Shown here piece after piece: positions 1 to 12,667 of a stretch of 64,000 nucleotides of DNA; position 1 is the first letter of the stretch; each line of letters opens with the position of its first letter. The notes beneath the pieces were generated by a model. That model was not told where the DNA came from. It did not search any database and saw nothing but the letters and a program-made list of their open reading frames with translations. The translations under genes and the position numbers were made by a program. Source of the DNA: Lanius collurio (taxonomy: Eukaryota; Chordata; Aves; Passeriformes; Laniidae); the NCBI GenBank assembly GCA_020086605.1, contig JACBWW010000008.1:24393234-24457233 (forward strand), in the 5' to 3' direction.

Positions 1-520
1 GGGATTTCAAACTAATGCACCTTGAAGGTAGAGCACCTCACTTCTTGTCTCCTTCAGGCTAAAACCTTAACATAGTGACATGCACTAAATATTTTCCCCT
101 TAATAAGATTTTTGAAGAAATAGGAAGTGAAAAAAGGTCTGACACTAGGTTACCTCTGATCCCTACTCTCTACAGCTGTACCTATTTTCTCTCTCAAATG
201 AAAATAAAATTGAGCAGAGAGAAATATCTTCAAAACTTGAGGGGAAGTAAGAGAAGTTACAAACTTTCCACCCCTCCATGCTCTGGCCTGAAAGTATAGA
301 ATATAAGTGTTTCATGCTAAAAGTGATTACACTTGTCCTCAATTTAAGGATTCTGCACCCTACCCTGACTTGGGGTGGCTGGGGAGGACAGTGATGGTGA
401 GTAAATAAAACCCCCAAACCACAAAAATAGGTTTTTTTCATAGATAAGAAAGTGTGCATGAAAAGGAAAGCTCCAGGAGATGATTTTATTTTTTGAGACT
501 TTAGAGGATACAGGTAATTC
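1..520. other. non-coding, AT-rich, no gene seen
   Basis: No coding region, splice-flanked exon or recognisable repeat could be supported here. Short open frames occur on both strands, but they overlap each other and have no recognisable protein features. Confidence 0.6.
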
Positions 521-626
521 ATTGTGAATTTGCAGAAAATCAACCACTTTGAAAAGAAATTTATTACTTTAGAATTGTGAATTTGAAGAAAATTAAATAT
601 CCACTTTGAAAAGGAATTTATTATTT
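521..626. repeat. imperfect tandem duplication, ~54 bp x 2
   Basis: Two adjacent copies start at 521 and 574. Each begins ATTGTGAATTTG, continues with an AGAAAAT-type stretch, and then has CCACTTTGAAAAG followed by AATTTATTA. The copies differ by a few substitutions and small indels, so the unit is 53-57 bp. It looks like a local replication-slippage duplication and carries no open frame of note. Confidence 0.75.
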
Positions 627-3600
627 GTGAAAGTCAAGAAAACAAAGTAAATGTTAGTTCTTTGAGCTAGTTCTTTTCCATTCATCAAATGTGTAAGCTT
701 ATTAATTAAGTGGGAAACTAGTTGCAAAACAGTCCCAAATCCCTTAATTTATTTTCTTTTTTTTTTGTCTGGTTTCTTGGACCAGAGACTGAGACTACTT
801 TTGACTACAGTGTGATCAAAGCAAGAGCAACTTGAGAGATAGGCTCTCTTCAAAAAACAAGAGGAAAAATCTTTCCCATATTCTATTAATTTTTCAATTT
901 ATCTTGTTGGAAAAATTCCAATAAAAGTTTAAAATAAACAAACAGAGAGGAGCTAAGGAAAAGAATTTCAGTATGGATTAAAATACAGGAAGGGCAAGGG
1001 CAGCAAGGAATAGCAGAAGGAAGCTTTTATCGAAAGTGTTGAACTTTATGTAGATTACTCAGAAAATGTCAGCTGTGTACCAGTTCATTCTATGGAATCT
1101 AGTCCAAACTAATGAAGAAAACAGATATTTTTCTTGGCAGCACATGCCCCTTGACATGAAGTCTGGCTGCAGAGATAACTGACAGTGGCAGAGCAGGGCT
1201 CCAACATCCCCTGAGCACCTGCAGCCTCAGCTGAAGTCAGCAGCACCTTGAGGATGTGCTCTTCATCTAATCCTACCTAATCCTAGTTACCTGTAGGGAA
1301 GGGACTCTCCAAACCATATGCACTGCCACTCTTAGCATGCAAAATTTACAATAAGCAAGATAATACCAACACGTATTTGGATATAAATCTGCAGTCATGT
1401 GCTGTGCATATTGCTGTATAAACTTTCAAAATAGCTGCAAAGCTGGTCTCTACAGTGTATCTGAATTACTACTCCTATTAGTACTCGTGGTAACAGTAAC
1501 TATGCAATTGATGTGAAAAATATTACTTCTCTACAGTAATCCTAAATAAGGAGCTATGAAAAGCTCCAAGAAACCACCAGTAAGACTTACCAGGCATTTC
1601 CAGAACTTCTTATAGCTCATTTGTGGATTTTCTGCATAGTGAAAAAAAACATGCTGTGCTTGACTTGCATTGCATAAAAATTGAAATATTTCCCCCATCT
1701 TCCCAATGATTTGCTACCAATGCCATGTTTAGGGAACTCAGAGATGTTTCAGGAGATTTCAATCTAAGTAACTCTTCCAGGCCCTCCTCTAAGTATCTGG
1801 CTGTAGACTAATGGACTCAGTCAACCAGGACAATGACAATTATTCTACACAAAAAAAAGGATAGTGCTTCAGTCAGAACATTGAAGAAAATGCCAGAGTA
1901 TCCAAGAGGCCAATGCTCAGAGCTCCTCAGTAGAAAAAGTAGACAAAGGACAGCTTCCACCTCCAGGGAGATATTCCAGCTCCTTATCTAATGAAGGAAA
2001 GGGTTTGTTGGCTGTGAAGTGGTTAAGATAATTCCTGCACACCAGAGACGTAAGTTCCTCTGGAGCTAAGCACCAAGCTAGTTCAGCATTTTGTCGCTAG
2101 CTCCTTACTCAAAATAGATCCTAAAGAGTTAAGTCCTTTCCATATGCTGAGGATTAACAGAACAAAGTTCACCCTGTGGGCTCCTTAGGTAGCAGGAGGT
2201 GTGAGAGAACCAAGTCCTTTTTCATGTCTCCAGCTCTCTACTTGGTACAAAAAGCTGACAATGGCAGCTCTGCTTAACATGAACTGTAAAACTGTCAAGT
2301 GCAATAGTGGTCTCACGAGAGAGGATCATCTCTGCATTTGGCCTGGTAAACAGAAAATCTATCACTTAGAGGAAATCAACAGTGAGTTTGGCAGCTGCTG
2401 TGACAAGATGAAAGACATGGAAAAAGAACAATCTGCACTAAGAAAATATAGAGAGAAGGGAGGGGGGGAATGAGAAGTCACTATGTACTCAAAGAAAATA
2501 TTGGTAAGTTGCAGTAGCATTCTGCATTCATTACATCCTCAGTTTCTACAGCAATTGGCATAACATAAATATATTGGATATATGATCTTCAAATAGGAAG
2601 CAGATGGTAGAGCTCTGATCTCAGTGTGAAAAGGGTACTATTTTACACAGCTGTAAGTGCCAATGCATCCTGCTGTGCATTGCAATGGCTATTGCTATGG
2701 GGAGGCAGCTAAACCCCTGGAAAAATCCATAGCACTCTGTATCTGGGATCTCAAAATAAGTTGCCAACATATCTTCTAGGCTTTTGGGTCTGGGCCTTAA
2801 GACAACATGATTTATGGTTTGACTTGAAGGAAGATGCATTTCCATGTCTGGACTATGTCTGATATGCTGAATGTGCTCATCTTAAAACAGTATTTTTAGG
2901 AAAAAATGTTCCAGAGATTTGGAAGAAGATCTTTTGCCTGAGTTTTCAATAGCTCATTAGCAGGTTTTCAAGCTTTTGCAATGGAACATAGTCACATCAG
3001 TAAAGCTTGTCTCAGAATTTGTCATGCTTCAGGCATTTTATAATGCCATTTTCACCCTGGGCAAACAGCACTTTCTAGAAGGCCAGACGCTGTTGACTAA
3101 AGTATTGTGAGTCAAATAAATTGAGGTTGCAGAAGTATTTGGTTGCTGTAATCAAACAACACACATCAAAAGCTGATGTACTTGGGAGTTGTGGAGGAAT
3201 TTTTAAAGATTTCTCTGTGTGCAGGTGGTGCAGGGCTCATCTGAATTGCTTTGCCAGGCCAAGGTGCCAACATCAGCTAATGTAGTAATTTAGCTGATCT
3301 GGAGACATCATTTATATGAATAAGTGATCATTTCAGATTCCTAATCTTTCTGTTCAATAAAAAGCACTAGTTTTCATCTGCAATTCTGCAGGGAACTGAA
3401 GGGAGGAAAAAGACAAGATTACAAAATGATTTGGCAGAAGACAAAGTAAACTGTGAAGAAAGAGAAATTAAAAAGACCCTAGAAATAGTAAAAAGAGAAG
3501 TAAAATACTGGTAGATACAAAACAAGGAGCCTATAAGTATATTGAAAATTATGATAACTGAAATAACAACTGAGAGGCTGAATTAGTTACATAAATTTTT

Positions 3601-6600
3601 CATTGCTGGCAACACTTATCTGAGACTTCATGCACAGTTTTCTCTGTGTGCCTGTGTTCAGCAGAAGCATTTGCAATTCTTTAGTTGGGATAGTATTTTG
3701 AACAGGAACATTTTGCTATTCAAGTTCTTACAGCATTCTGCCTCCTGCACCTATGTGTGCTATTGAACAAAAAGATAGAGGAGAGGAGGGAGGACATCTG
3801 GAATAACTAATGCATTTGAGGAGTTTTTGATTCATTCCTACCTCTATACCAAGAAAATAATTAGAATTTTCTGATCATTTCACCTCTCATAACAAAATAA
3901 AAGTTTTTGAGACTAGAGGAAAAAAACAGCGTAGAACCATAACAGGTTAATTTCAAACTTACCAGAAAAAACTTGTCTACCTTAATACTTCTCAAATTGT
4001 GACTCCTGCATGGGAAGTCATTGAGTTCTTTACCTCTCTGGCCAGTTTGCCAATGGACTTTTCACAAATAAACAATTCAAGTTTTCTAAAATTAACTTTT
4101 AAGAAACTATTTTACTTCCCACAGCTATTTCACCACGAAAACTCAGTCTTGTATTATAAGCAAAGGAATGCAATTCATGCAAATAAGCCATGTTAGAAAT
4201 TAAGCATAAAAAGCAAAAAATAAGGCTTATAAAACAATTCCTGGGAAGACTGGGGTTTCATGTTTCTATGCTGTATCAGCCTTCAATTCTATCTTGCTCT
4301 TTTAACCTGCCGAATATATTGGGCAAGAGCAGAATCTTTTATTTTCCTTTATAAAACTGCATACAGCACAAGCTAAACAAGAAAATAATTGTGTTATTTT
4401 GTCTTTCTAATAAGACATCTTTCTGCTTTTTCTATCAGTTAAAATCTAGTAGAAGTGTTAGAAACTACTAGTAACTAACTTAAGCCTCTTGAATATGATG
4501 AGACAGCTTTAGCCATCATTGCATCTACATCAAATGCAGATTCTGTACCAGGGATTGCATTGATTTGCTTTGTAACATCAGGTTTTTGATCAGACCTCCC
4601 TGTTTAGGCTGTTGAATTCAAGCCTTCAGCTGCGTGTGAATATCTCCCACATCTCGCTTGTCCCTGGAGGCCAAGAGAACCTACCACCCCTGTGCTCAGC
4701 TGGGGGAAGGGAGGGGAAGGCTTGTTTTGTTGTTCTATGAAACAAAATAATCTGTGAGAACAGTGTGGTATGAAGTTATCAGCTCAGATCTGCTTCTAAC
4801 ATGGCTAAAGGTTCCCCACTCCCTCATAAACCATTTACATAAGAGCTGTTTATGACTTCTCAGCATAGCACATAACCACTTCAAGCCACAGCTCAGCCAT
4901 TAGACTTTACCTCAGCTCAGCAGGCCTGGTCAAAACAGCACTTGGCAGTGGGTCTCTGGGGAAAATGGGGCCTCTGTAAGACACAGTGGTAATTTGGTTG
5001 CTTCCCTCATTCACATTTAGTGCTGGCTTCCTTCCACAGGACAGCACAAAAGGGTGCTGTGCTAATTCAGGTGCTCAGATAGGAAATAAAAACCACACTT
5101 TCATCACGAGTGAACAAGAAAACCTCTGTGAGTCTCCCCCTTCCCTGCAATCTCCCATTCAGCACAGCAGAGGGGACCATTTCCAGACATCAAGCAACTT
5201 TTAATTTCTAGAACTTCTACTTTCTTGAAGCTTATACATGTGTATGCACACACAGATCTCTCCTTGAGGATGGAATATATGTCCCAAAGCACAGTAGCAA
5301 AACAGCAATCTTCAATAATCTGGGTCAAACGTAAGCCTGAGAGACTGGTACCCAGAAGCAGAAAATACCACCAACAGCTCAGTGATGAGCAGATCTGCCA
5401 CACTATCTGACAGGAGCAATATTATTGTCTCTGCTCATGCAGCCCAGGAGTTGAACAAGAAAGAAGCCAGCAAGGAAACGTCATAGCCAGCAGGAGAATC
5501 ACAGCCCCTCATAAGCATGAGATTCACAAAAAGCCTTCTGCAGGTTTTCTCTGTGTCCTTATGAAGCCAGACCTGTATCCCTCACACTCTGGAGAACAGC
5601 ATTGCAGCCTCTCTGTTTTTCTGTGCTAGATGCACATAGTCAGGAGGCTGCTGCCACTTCCCAGCCAAGAGCTCCTGTGACCACAGGGCAAGCAAGGCCC
5701 TGCTGGCCAGTGCTGTGGGCAAATAGTGCGTCACTGAAACCTGAATTCAGGGAGGCATAGATTCCATCCTCCCATCTAATGCTTCACACAGCAAGTCCCC
5801 ATGGACATGGCCGTCATGGTGCCGAAGGAGAATGAATGTACAGGGTCTTGCAGAGAGCCTGTCATCAGTAAGAGGAAGCAGAGGGATGGTCCAAGGAAGT
5901 TTCCCCATATCTGTCTGAGAAAAAGTGCAGCAGTTGCTCCAATATCTCCGTCTGGGATGGCACCCCGTGGCATACCATTCAGAGTCCAGCCGGGATCTAG
6001 GAAACAGCAGCGTTCTCTTTGGAGACCTTTGCAGAAACACCAGGTTGAGCAGTCATTCACCTAGCTCCTTTCAGGATTTATTGGCAAGCCTACAGTTTTC
6101 CTTCAGAATTTTTTCCAAAAGATTCTTCCAGCAGTAACAAGGTGCCTGAGTTTCCTGGGGTTTTCCTCTGCATTTGAAGGGCAGAGTGGCCAAGTATGTT
6201 CACAGCAGTTTGTACAAGCTCAAGTTCAAGTCTTGCTTTGGACGTGACCAAAGTGTATCCTGGGCCAGGCCTGGCATGACTTTAATAGGCTGCTGACCTC
6301 ATCTGCCTTAATGTATCCATTTATCCAAAGAACCTATTCCTGGCCAGGGTTAAAGAGTCAGGCCCTGACACGTAACTACTGTAATTGTTAACAGAGCACT
6401 ACACACAGTTTTGGCCTATGTCAGCCCTCATTGTCCCAGCACTTCAGGGAATGGGGGAAGTTTTCTTCTTGCTCTGACAGGCAGTACAGACAAGGACACT
6501 GGGGTTTTCTGGTGCAATTTGCATGGATGGGGACTGCATGTACTTATACTCTGATACCCAAAATGGAGTTCTAGCCCACTGCAATTTATTGGTGAGGGTG

Positions 6601-9084
6601 TTACTGATACCAACAGGTAGAATTAATTACTTGCCTTTGCTCTGATTCTCTCTCTCCTCAGCCCCTATAACTCCATACTTTTCTCTTCCTCCTCCTAAAA
6701 TTTTCTTCAGAATTGTTTTCAGATTTCTCTCCCTAATATGTTTTAACATCAAGAAAAAATGTTAATGCTCCTCATAAAAGCAAAATAAAAACGTCAGTTT
6801 CTTTCTGGGTTTTGTCTTTAGACTGACTGCTTGACCTGATGGCACCTGATCCTCTCTATTCTATAATTAGTTACTAGCTAACCATTATCCTCACCACCCT
6901 ATTGCGTTTATTTGGTAGGGCTAAATTCATCAGCAGCTGGGTTATCGTGATTTTCTTTCCTGTGAACATGTCGGTGTAAGACTATCAACATTCTCTTACT
7001 TTTGAAAAAATACACACTCCCTGGGATGTAATGCAAGGACTTCTTTCCTCCCCTGTTCCACAACGTCTGCTGTACAACTTTTGTATGCAGTCAATGATTG
7101 GACAGTAGTACAAAATCTTTCCTGAAGAAATGGTACAAATTTTATGGTTGATGATGCAGATTCTTCTATGCCATAGCTCAATATACATCCTCATCCATAC
7201 CAGAAGAATGTCCTACCTGCAACTTCTGTTCACCTCTTATTTATTTCAGCACAGATGGTCTTTTTCAGTACTGGCAGATATTTACTGTATCTGACATGCA
7301 ATGGAACAACAGTGACATCCATTGGCTAAAATAAATCCGTGCTAGAACTCTTCATTACACAGGAATTATTTCAGTGGAAAGCGTGTTTGACATAAGTTAT
7401 CCCTTTACATTTTTATATGATCCATAATTATCAGTGTTTTAAGAGTATTATAGAAGTTAAGTTTCACATTTTTCCCTCGGGTCTTTTCTGAGAAGTGATC
7501 AGTAATCTTGTCTTGCCTAAGAAAAATATTCATTGAATGACAGACATCTGTAAATTTAGAGAGAACTCTTTTTTTCTGGATATTGCAACACTAAACTTTA
7601 AAAGCTCAAGGAAATACCAAAGATATCTGAAATTATTTATGAAGTGCATATAAAATTATGCATGGTCTTTGTAGCTTGGTAAGTACTGTCCAAAGGTGGA
7701 CCCACCCTTTTTTTTTCCCCTTCTCCTTTTATTTTTTCTTCTCTTCCTCTCACCAGAAGACATTTTCCTTGGTAGCCTCAGTGACTTTTGTTTTTCAATC
7801 AGTTATACATCAGCTTGCAACATGGTCCACCATCCATCTTCTTATTCCCCATACCCCAATCCCGATGTCATCAGCCACTTTTGTCAGTAACAGCAGTAGC
7901 AATATCTTTTTTTCCCTGATAGGATAATAATAAACCACAGGGTTAAAATACAAAATGAAATTGTGACTCCTCACTGAGTCACAGGGAAGTGTTAAGGTCA
8001 ATTAAAATCCAATTCTTTATCTACCTATGCAAAGAAACCAGAAAACAGCAAACATAAGTAAATGCTGCAGCCTACTGCATCAGATACTTTTCAGAAGTTG
8101 AGTGTCACATCTTTGTTGCTGGTCAAAGTCTCCATGAAAACAGAAGAAATTAGATTTTTTTTGCTGTATCTTTTCTCCACAGCTCTGCATTGATTGGTGG
8201 AATGACACGATTCTTTGTTTGTTGTCTAAGACTCCATTACTCATTATCATATAGGCTCTAATTATTCTGGCTGGCCTGTTAACTTGTCCCAGAATTTGAT
8301 GCAACACCAATTTAATTCTTCTTTCCTCTTCTTTGAAAATTATGTGCTGTTATAACATTCACTAAAAATTAAGAAATTGAGAGAAACATCCCAGAGAGTT
8401 TTCTGGGAACTTTTTATAAATTCTTTCTATACAATTACATTCCCCACAGAAATATCTTTGTTTTACTTTTTTTTCTCTTTACTGTTTTTTTCTCTATTTT
8501 TAACATTTTTACTTTTCTTTTTAGTAGGACAGAGAAAACTTTGCAGTTGCTGGACTTCAGTATTCCACAAAATTCTTGTTTTAAATGCAAATTATAACTC
8601 AATCATTTAACAAATAATTATTATTTCTTCTTTTTTCCTCCACTTGCAGAATATCTCACTGGATAGACCTGTCTATCTTGCTTAGAATAATTCTAATTTC
8701 TGAACACACCTGACTAGCACGGAGCATCACATTCCCTCCATTTTTTGCTCTTTGGTTAATGATTGCAGTTCTTGAGTACAGTTTATTGTACAGTTTTGAG
8801 CAGGCAGTTCATGCCTGAGTACTGCTAAACTGTATTTGGAAGAAGGAGAAGCTGTGCTATTGAAGTCCTTTACCAGGTGACTCGGCACTTGATTTATTTC
8901 AGGAATATCTTGTATGGAAATCCATGGTGACTACTGCATGATAGAGATGATAAATCACCAGAAAATATTGTTCTTAGAACTTTTAGGGACAATGTACTGC
9001 ATAAACGACAAAGTGAATTCTTTTTGAAAGTTTCCTTTTTTGTAATTTTTCAATTTCAAAGTTTCTGGGTTTATAATAATTTTA
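627..9084. other. non-coding interval, no gene recognised
   Basis: AT-rich, CpG-poor sequence without a supportable gene. Around 5450-6140 composition is somewhat richer in G+C and short overlapping frames exist on both strands, but none resembles a known protein. Pyrimidine-rich tracts at 7707-7755 and 8461-8524 end in AG and resemble splice acceptors, but no convincing exon follows either of them. Confidence 0.5.
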
Positions 9085-9321
9085 CTATTTATCCTTGGTA
9101 ATCCGTTGACTAACAAGTTTCCCTATTAATATCTTGTAGCAGTGGAGGTAAAGAAAATGCAAAATTATTCCTGCAGCTGTTCCAGCTTCTGTTCCAGTGT
9201 TAGTCTTACTCCCCACAGTGGAACGCAGGGATGGAGTTGCTGACTTCTTAAAAAAAGTCATTGCAGCTCTTATTTTTGTTAAGCCTTTTCTGGATTTTGC
9301 TGCTTTAGCTTTTATTTTCAT
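9085..9321 (-). other. unrecognised minus-strand open frame of uncertain origin
   Basis: A minus-strand frame of 78 codons from the ATG at 9321. It also stays open for some 18 codons upstream of that ATG. The predicted peptide is unusual for AT-rich non-coding DNA: the first part is rich in Lys, Arg and Ala, the middle in Ser, Thr and Gly, and a short hydrophobic segment follows. I recognise no family. There is no adjacent coding context and no clear splice site, so a chance open frame or a fragment of an old retrocopy are both possible. It is listed only because its composition stands out. Confidence 0.15.
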
Positions 9322-12300
9322 AACAAATTTTAATGCTTCTTTCCTGATGTTTTTTGAGGAACTGATATCTGCTTTATATTACAATTATTTTTTTCTTGTT
9401 CTCTCTCCATACACAAAATTAAATGCTACCTCGTTTATTCAAGTCTAGTCTTGGTTTGCCTTGAAACTGGCAATAGCAACTGAGGTTTTTATGGGACACT
9501 GTTACTCAATAAATAGTACAACATATCTATCTGAAATATGAGAGCTGGTTTAAGACTTGGTGAGAAATACAAGCTGAGAAAAAAAAATGGCTATTATTTA
9601 TAAAAGCATCTGGAAAACTCTTTTTAACAGAGGATTTTAGAAGTTTTTATTTGTTGTTTGATTCTAACAATATGCTGTGAGTTTCACACCAGCAATTAAA
9701 GACTTTCCACTTAAATCCTGTCAACTGCTCACATGTAGTCAGCAAGTTCAGCTAAAAAAAGAAAAGTGGAAAGCATGCTGTGTGAAATGCTCCATTATGC
9801 CCAAATGACCTTCCAGAAAATATGAAATGAATGTCCTATTTACTCACTTCCCACAGATGAGATTGAAGGGTTTACATTATTAAGCAGGAGGCTTGAAGAA
9901 ACTGATAAAGTAGAAGCACAGAATCAAATTAAAATTTAAATATTTATTGCTTTCATTTTGGAAATATTTTAGTTTTCTATAGAGTTGTGTTATAGTGTGT
10001 GTCACTTTTAAAAGAAATCTGGAAAGTTAAAATTGAATCCTTATGCCTGTAGAGACAGGCTGAAGCTTTTTGAGATATGGGTCAGGAGGAGCAGTTTTGT
10101 GAATACCACCTATTCCTTCAGAAAATACTGACAGCTATTCAAAACAAAATGTTATAGCCTGTTCTGCCCAAACCTGTTTGTTTAGATCTACAAGTGTCCT
10201 GTCTGGTATCAGCTAGGAGCATAACAGAAACATAGATATCCTTCCCATTGTTATTTTAACTCAACAGATATGCCAAAGAAATCGATGATCTGCACAGCAC
10301 TGTTTGTTCACTGTCTTCCTTGCAAATGTTGATTTAAAACTCTCAGTGAGAGCATTACCCCAAGAGGGACAGATGATGAGCAGTGTCCTCCTGCTGACCG
10401 TATGCAAACTACACCGATGACACTTGAACCTGGTGTGAACCTGGATGTGGCTGAGGAGGTTTAAAAAGTACAAACATACTGGAAGGGAAACTGTCACAGT
10501 ACCTCCTCTGGAATTTGTTTATTTGGCACGAAAAATCAGCAGACTGCTTGATTAAGGAAACAATATTCCTAAAAAAGGTTATCCTTCAGATAAATCATTC
10601 TAATCATTCTGATCAAAGCTGAATCATTCCAGCTTTGCATCTTCACCTGAGAATGCACGTCAGTAACAAACTTAAGGCACGTAGTAGTGAAAGATAAGTG
10701 GTGTGGGCATAAGAGTTCTTTGGGTCTACTTGCACAAAGTTTTTTCCCGTGTTTAACAAAATGTGCAGAGATACAGCAGGCAGAACATTTTCATGTAATC
10801 CAGTGCTCTACCCTCCATTGCAAGTGCAGACACAGACCTCCCCAGACTCCACTACCATCAGATTCAAGAGGAGATAAATGTGTCCTCAAGCACTTCAGCA
10901 GGAATGCTTTTCTGAATCAGAGCCAGAGAGAGCAGCCAATATCTCCAAGGAATCTGAGGAAACTCTCCTAGTTAAGAGAAATGTGCTTTTAAGTGATTTT
11001 TAATTTCCCTGATGCTTTCTTTCACTCATCTATTTTCTACTTAGCAGGATATCAGAATGAGAACAAGATTTTTATTTAATGTGCTCATCTGATCCCTCTG
11101 ATCTCTAAAACTACATTACTAATCTCTGGTATGAGGAAAAGCAATAATTTTTCCAGCAACTGGATGCACTATTAAAGATAAGCTCATGCAACAGAGCAAG
11201 GGAAAAACACAGATGTTTTCTAAACTACATTCAAGTGTCTAAAGGTGAGAAAAGACATCTTGATTGATATACAGAAGTAATATTTTATGATCTATCTTTA
11301 ACTGAAGCAATTATAACAAGTGTTTAACATTGCCTGTAGCTACACACTTAAGAGGTCTTCTTCAATACTTGGTATTGATTTGTTTTTCTTCCCCTTTTAC
11401 ATAGGATGCTAAAAGCAGGATCTTTATTTTTGCTGTACATCTCCTTTTTCCCTGTCTTTGCAATGCTCTCTACAACATGAGGGAGGGCCATTACTAGAAC
11501 AAAGAAAGCCAACATCCCTGATGTATTTAGTAGGTACATACACCACTGAGGAAAAAATTATGGGTGAGAATCGTGAAGCAATTAAAATAAAAAAAATCTG
11601 ATGCACAATAAACTTCCAAGCTTAGAAACCAAGTAGCATTATCCCATTGCTATTGTCTACCAGTATATGAACACAGAACTGACAGGGAGCTCACAGAGCT
11701 CCACAAAAAGGTTTCTTACAGGTCTCAGCAAATACTGACCTAGGTTTTTGGGCATTGGTAAGGCTGAACAGCACTGAGCATCTATTACAGTCTTCAGTCC
11801 AAATCCCCAAACAACATCTAGGAACAAAATTCCTACCAGATCCCTGTGGGAATGAGGAATCAAAAGACGCAATATCCTAAAACTTTTTCTGATCCAATGT
11901 ACAAATCATTTAATCTGTCAGGGAAGAGATGAGGATTTACTTCAGGAAATCTGAATGCACAGAGAGGAGCACTGCAGGACAGGCTGTCTAGTGGTCAGAG
12001 CTTTCAGCTCCAGAAAGTGCAAACAAAAACTCTCCCTTAGCTCAAGGACACACTTTTGATTCTCCAGTGTTGAGCACTTTGCTCGTTCATCATCATCAGT
12101 TACTTGTCTTTGGAGAACTAGGTTTGGGGACTTCCACATTATAAAACTATGAAAGATGGCAGAGCTGTTTCATTTCATCTGGTGCAAAATTGGGTAGGAC
12201 CGAGTAACTCAAGAAAAAAAGGAAAAGAACAAGTGCTACTCTACTGTATATATCCTCCAGTTTTCCAGCAAGAGAAATCTATATCTATGGCTTTATGGAA

Positions 12301-12653
12301 GGAAGCTACATTGATGTGACAAATTGCTTTTAAAGACTTTTTTTGCTTTCAAAACATCCTGTCTTGTGAAGCCCTGCAATGTACTGACATGTGTGGTGTA
12401 AAGTGCATTTCTTTGTTGCAAGCTTGCTGCCGTATCTGAAGGCTACACTTGAACTGTAAGAAGCAGCAAGAAGTAGCATGAGAAAGGTGAATTGGCTTCA
12501 TTATCTCCATTATCTTTTTCATTAGCTGTGATGGATGCACTCCTGTTTGAACTAACTCCACTTTGGTCCAGGCTGATGCTTAGCAAATAGGCTAGATCAA
12601 AATCCATCCTATTGTGTGAGGTTATCATCAACAATGTAGCACCAACAACAACC

Positions 12654-12667
12654 AAAAAAAAAAAAAA
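12654..12667. repeat. poly(A) run, 14 A
   Basis: A mononucleotide run preceded by CAACAACAACC-like sequence. It could be a slippage tract or the tail of an old retroposed sequence. No target duplication or retrogene body was recognised next to it. Confidence 0.8.

Noticed and set aside
5747..6137. Cluster of overlapping frames on both strands in a slightly GC-richer stretch
   Set aside because: Frames overlap on opposite strands and none gives a recognisable protein. An unknown repeat is possible but could not be supported.
7707..7886. Possible exon: a strong pyrimidine tract ending in CAG at 7756, then an open frame to a GTAACA at 7887
   Set aside because: The peptide matches nothing I know, no partner exon is visible nearby, and acceptor-like tracts are frequent in AT-rich DNA.
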